From Ensifer adhaerens (GTDB lineage: Bacteria > Pseudomonadota > Alphaproteobacteria > Rhizobiales > Rhizobiaceae): a stretch of 64,000 nt of DNA. Numbering within the stretch: the first letter of the stretch is position 1; the number at the start of each line of letters is the position of its first letter. The notes beneath the pieces were generated by a model. It was not told where the DNA came from and ran no database searches. It was given only the letters and a program-made list of their open reading frames with translations. The position numbers and the translations under genes were made by a program. Location of the stretch: contig NZ_CP083350.1 in NCBI RefSeq assembly GCF_020035535.1, forward strand, positions 2,428,501 to 2,492,500. The letters are read 5' to 3'. Shown here piece after piece: positions 61,091 through 64,000 of the stretch.

Positions 61091-63652
61091 TCAGCGCTCA
61101 CTGTTCGAAACGAACCAGCGGTAATAGGGATTGCCCGGCTCCACGCGCATCAGCAATTCCATGTCGCGCGCCCATTCGTCCCGATAGCCGGCATAGGCGT
61201 TGAGCGAGGCCTGATAGAAGAGCATCAGGCGGTTGTGGGCATCGGATACAGATCTTTCGAGTGCCGCGTCCGCTCCGACGAGTGGTGCCTTGCTGCTGAG
61301 GGTGACGAGGTTTGGCAGCGTCCGCTGCAGCTCGTCGGGGCGAACCCAGCTCGCATATTCGATCCGTGGCTGGTCGTCCGTGACCGGCAGCGTGGAACCG
61401 GCATAGCGCTCAAGCCCGGCGCGGTCGGTCATCCAGGTGGCCAACAAATCCGCAGCGCTGCCGATGCCGACTTCGCCGAGTGCCCCAGCAAGGGTCGGAT
61501 CGGCCAGCCGATCGGCAATGCGCACCGCGTCAAGCTCCTGCGGCTCGACGGAGCCGATGAGCAGCATCTCGTGCAGTTCGGTCGACCAGAGCGTGGCATC
61601 GGGGAAACTGTCGAGGAAGCTGCGCACGAGGGCGCGGGTGTCCTCGTCGTTCTGGGTGGCGATTGGCAGCCACTGTGCAACGAGACCGTTCGGTGCAAGG
61701 CGCTCGCGCGCCAGCTGGTAGAAGTCTGACGAATAGAGATTGACGACGCCGGCGGCCGACGGTGGCGGCGGCTCGAGCGTGATCAGGTCGTAGCGGTCAG
61801 CGCTGCGCATCAGTTCGCGACGACCATCCGTGACACGCACTTCGAGGCGATTATCACCAGCCGCATTGAAGTTGCCGGCAAACAGCGCCGAGGCGCGGGC
61901 GACGGAGGGCAGCAGTTCGGCGGCAACACGCTGGTCGAGGCCGGGATAGGCCAGTAGCGAGCCGGCGGTAATGCCGGTGCCAAGGCCGATGACAAGGGCC
62001 GATTTCGGCTCGCCTTTGTGGATGATCAGCGGCAGCAGTGCCTGCAGCCGCATGTAGCGTAGCGACGGCATCGCATCGCCGGTGTTGGAAACACCCTGGA
62101 TATAGAGACGGCGGAAGCGGCGGTCCTGCTGGCCCTGTTCGATGACGGCGACGGTGGCGCCGAGGCCTTCCTCGTAGGAAACGATCGTGCCGTTGCCGCG
62201 CGAAAGGTTCAACAGGTTCGCCAGCCGGTCTGAAGGCACTGTGATCGCGATCAGCACGGTGAGGGCACCGAGCACGGGCGCCGCGAGGCGCCAGCCCTTC
62301 CAACCGCCATGTCCGCGGCTGACAGCAACGAGACCGATTACGGCCGCGACGACGGCGAGTGCGGCGAAACTTCGGATGATGCCGAAGCTTGGGATCAGCA
62401 CGAAACCGGTCAGAAGTGTGCCGGCGATGCCGCCGAGCGTGTTGAGCGCCAGAACCCGGCCGGTATCGCGGCCGACATGGTGAGGATCGACGGCGAGCCT
62501 GAGGACAACCGGGAAGGCGGCGCCGAGGATCAGTGTCGGCACGAAGACGATGGTGAGGCCCGCTACCAGGAATCGAGCGCACATGCCGGCGAAAATGCTG
62601 CCGGTAGCGCCGGCGACGGCCGCTTCAGCGCTGGTCTGGATCGCGGTGAGCCAGGGGCCGAGCAACGCAAATTCGGCGAGCGCCACGAGGCCGGCCAGGG
62701 TGATGAGCAGTCCGAAGGTGCTCCAAGGATCGGAGAGCCGGTCGGTCCGGCGCGCAAAGAGCGCGGCACCGAGCGCGAGGCCGGCGAGATAGGCGGCGAG
62801 CACCACCGAAAAGGCGAAGGAGCGGGTGGAGATGAACTGAACGATCGCCTGGGACCAGGCGACCTCATAGCCAAGTGCGATCCCGCCGGCGATGGCATAT
62901 AGAACGAGTGCCAGGCGCGATCCGCCGCCGCTGAGCGTCTCGGCCGGCCGCTCCTTTCGCACGGAGACATCCGCGCTCGTGCTGCGCAGCAAAAGCGCGA
63001 TGGCCGCGGCGACAAGTCCAAGGCCGGCCGCCACCAGTCCGGTCGTCTGCACACCGAGCGCAGGGATTAGGACGAAGGAAACCGCAAGGCAGCCGAGGAT
63101 GGCGCCGAGCGTGTTGGCGGCATAAAGACGGCCGCCTTTCGTTCCGACGTCGCCCGGTGCTCCCTCAAGGGCGCGGAGTAGCACGGGCAGGGTTCCACCC
63201 ATCAGGAAGGCAGGCGTGGCGACGATGAGAACCAGCACGGCCCAGGCTAGGAGGGCGCTGGTACTTTCGATCGCGACGAAGAGCGGAGCGATATTTGAAA
63301 GGACGAGCGTGACGCACGTGCCGAGCGCGGCAACGCCCGTTTCGAGCAGGGCATAGAGGCGGAGCGGTTGCGAGGAGCGGTCACTGACGCGGCCGAGAGT
63401 GAAGCTGCCGAGTGCAAGGCCGAGGAAGAAGGCGCTGACCCCGGTGCTGACCGCGTAGACATCGACGCCGGTGACGAGCGAGAGCTGTTTGATCCAGAGA
63501 ACCTGGAAAATTAGCGCGGTAGTGCCGGAGAGGAATAGCATGAACGCGGCGCTCGCCAGTCCGAAGGCGCCCGACCGTTGCTCGATCGTGCCGGCGTCGG
63601 TCTGATCGCCAAGAGACGCCGTTTGTGCAGGCGGACTGTTCTTCGTGGTCAT
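61091..63652 (-). CDS. MFS-like/spermidine synthase-like fusion membrane protein
   Basis: An 853-residue protein. The N-terminal 500 residues or so form about 14 hydrophobic segments, in two halves, resembling a major-facilitator fold. The C-terminal third is a Rossmann methyltransferase like spermidine synthase: ALVIGLGTGITAGSL, DGRRELM and EPPPPSAAGVVNLYSSDFYQLARERL. In true spermidine synthases the second region carries an aspartate gatekeeper that deprotonates the amine; here it is EPPPP, as in many fusion members, so polyamine synthesis is doubtful. The ATG at 63652 is chosen over a TTG at 63679. Function unknown. Confidence 0.75.
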   Translation of the reverse strand: MTTKNSPPAQTASLGDQTDAGTIEQRSGAFGLASAAFMLFLSGTTALIFQVLWIKQLSLVTGVDVYAVSTGVSAFFLGLALGSFTLGRVSDRSSQPLRLYALLETGVAALGTCVTLVLSNIAPLFVAIESTSALLAWAVLVLIVATPAFLMGGTLPVLLRALEGAPGDVGTKGGRLYAANTLGAILGCLAVSFVLIPALGVQTTGLVAAGLGLVAAAIALLLRSTSADVSVRKERPAETLSGGGSRLALVLYAIAGGIALGYEVAWSQAIVQFISTRSFAFSVVLAAYLAGLALGAALFARRTDRLSDPWSTFGLLITLAGLVALAEFALLGPWLTAIQTSAEAAVAGATGSIFAGMCARFLVAGLTIVFVPTLILGAAFPVVLRLAVDPHHVGRDTGRVLALNTLGGIAGTLLTGFVLIPSFGIIRSFAALAVVAAVIGLVAVSRGHGGWKGWRLAAPVLGALTVLIAITVPSDRLANLLNLSRGNGTIVSYEEGLGATVAVIEQGQQDRRFRRLYIQGVSNTGDAMPSLRYMRLQALLPLIIHKGEPKSALVIGLGTGITAGSLLAYPGLDQRVAAELLPSVARASALFAGNFNAAGDNRLEVRVTDGRRELMRSADRYDLITLEPPPPSAAGVVNLYSSDFYQLARERLAPNGLVAQWLPIATQNDEDTRALVRSFLDSFPDATLWSTELHEMLLIGSVEPQELDAVRIADRLADPTLAGALGEVGIGSAADLLATWMTDRAGLERYAGSTLPVTDDQPRIEYASWVRPDELQRTLPNLVTLSSKAPLVGADAALERSVSDAHNRLMLFYQASLNAYAGYRDEWARDMELLMRVEPGNPYYRWFVSNSER

Positions 63653-63684
63653 GCGGCACGCCGTTTTCAGCAAAGGCAAGAAGA

Positions 63685-63710
63685 GAAGGCGGCGCTTCGG
63701 CGCCGCCTTC
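63685..63710 (-). terminator. Terminator after the arylsulfatase gene
   Basis: GAAGGCGGCGC (63685-63695) pairs perfectly with GCGCCGCCTTC (63700-63710) around a TTCG loop. On the minus strand the stem is followed by TCTTCTTGCC. It sits 8 bp past the arylsulfatase stop and separates it from the fusion gene. Confidence 0.75.
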
Positions 63711-63717
63711 GATGACC

Positions 63718-64000
63718 TTATTGGGCCGGTTGGGATTTCGCCAGGATCTCATCGATCTTGGAGTGGACGCTTTCCTCGATCTGGTCGACCGAGAAGCTCG
63801 CCGGCTTCTGGCTCGGCGGGTACTCGATGAAGGTTTCGAGGAAGGCCGCCGATTTCATGACGCCTTGAGCGGTGAGGTACGCGTTCTTGGTGACCCAGTC
63901 ATTGTACTGGTCCGAAACGACGTCCGCCCGTTCATAGGGGTCCATGCGCAGATTGAAGATCTTCGGAACGCGCAGGCAGGTGAACGGGTCCTGCCAGACT
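63718..64000 (-). CDS. Arylsulfatase, C-terminal part (runs off right edge)
   Basis: The last 93 codons or so of a sulfatase. The reading frame continues past the right edge and shows WQDPFTCLRVPKIFNLRMDP followed by YERADVVSDQYNDW, the C-terminal pattern of bacterial arylsulfatases. The catalytic Cys/Ser that becomes formylglycine lies outside the window. It could release sulfate from aryl or polysaccharide sulfate esters. Context with a sulfate importer 17 kb away is suggestive only. Confidence 0.85.
   Translation of the reverse strand, partial: VWQDPFTCLRVPKIFNLRMDPYERADVVSDQYNDWVTKNAYLTAQGVMKSAAFLETFIEYPPSQKPASFSVDQIEESVHSKIDEILAKSQPAQ

Noticed and set aside
1..64000. CRISPR arrays, tRNA or rRNA genes, insertion sequences and phage remnants.
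   Set aside because: None was seen by eye; no clusters of regular spacers, no transposase or integrase motifs, and no recognisable cloverleaf or rRNA core sequences.

Overview
The window is about 64 kb of GC-rich DNA from an alphaproteobacterium of the Rhizobiaceae, most likely Ensifer/Sinorhizobium or a close relative. The evidence is gene content and style, not a database search: a bcsN-type cellulose operon, many ABC importers with periplasmic binding proteins, 4-bp ATGA/GTGA overlaps, a VirK/YbjX-type protein, a rhizobial-type arylsulfatase, and an intergenic palindrome resembling common rhizobial intergenic elements. No rRNA, tRNA, CRISPR array, insertion sequence, phage gene or conjugation gene was seen. 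It reads as accessory or secondary-replicon metabolism.

Layout. 1-4888 (minus): an AfuABC-like importer with two paralogous binding proteins; the sequence fits a phosphorylated-sugar importer better than an iron importer. 5106-7936 (plus): an adjacent two-component system. 7964-12117: a PAP2 phosphatase, a BaeSR/AdeRS-like two-component system and a VirK/YbjX protein, which look like envelope functions. 12219-13948: a GFA-family protein, a LysE exporter and an Lrp/AsnC regulator. 14038-23704: a LacI regulator divergent from an eight-gene sugar operon (ABC importer, ketose 3-epimerase, FGGY kinase, class II aldolase, gluconokinase). 23844-32700: cellulose synthesis bcsN-A-B-Z-K. 33010-39872: leucine/isovalerate degradation (ivd, mccB, a RidA-like gene, mccA, mvaB, methylglutaconyl-CoA hydratase). 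39915-40825: a ParS/Xre-RES toxin-antitoxin pair. 40891-42255: a D-2-hydroxyacid dehydrogenase. 42381-46412: the sulfate importer sbp-cysT-cysW-cysA. 46750-55561: a ROK regulator divergent from an ABC importer with SIS-domain and PfkB-family enzymes plus a D-threonine-aldolase-like enzyme, possibly for Amadori compounds. 55580-59022: LysR, pirin and two isochorismatase-family hydrolases. 59098-60884: a pair resembling the thiazoline-to-cysteine enzymes AtcB and AtcC. 61091-64000: an MFS/spermidine-synthase-like fusion and the 3' end of an arylsulfatase.

Themes. Four binding-protein-dependent import systems are each tied to catabolic or regulatory genes. In all four the binding-protein gene is followed by a strong intercistronic hairpin before the next transporter gene. 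Three sulfur-related modules (sulfate import, thiazoline hydrolysis, arylsulfatase) lie in the right-hand third. Several candidate operators (inverted or tandem repeats) sit at the promoters of the regulators. The best candidates for undescribed biology are the ketose epimerase-kinase-aldolase operon, the SIS/PfkB/D-threonine-aldolase operon, and the RidA-like protein without its catalytic arginine inside the leucine operon.
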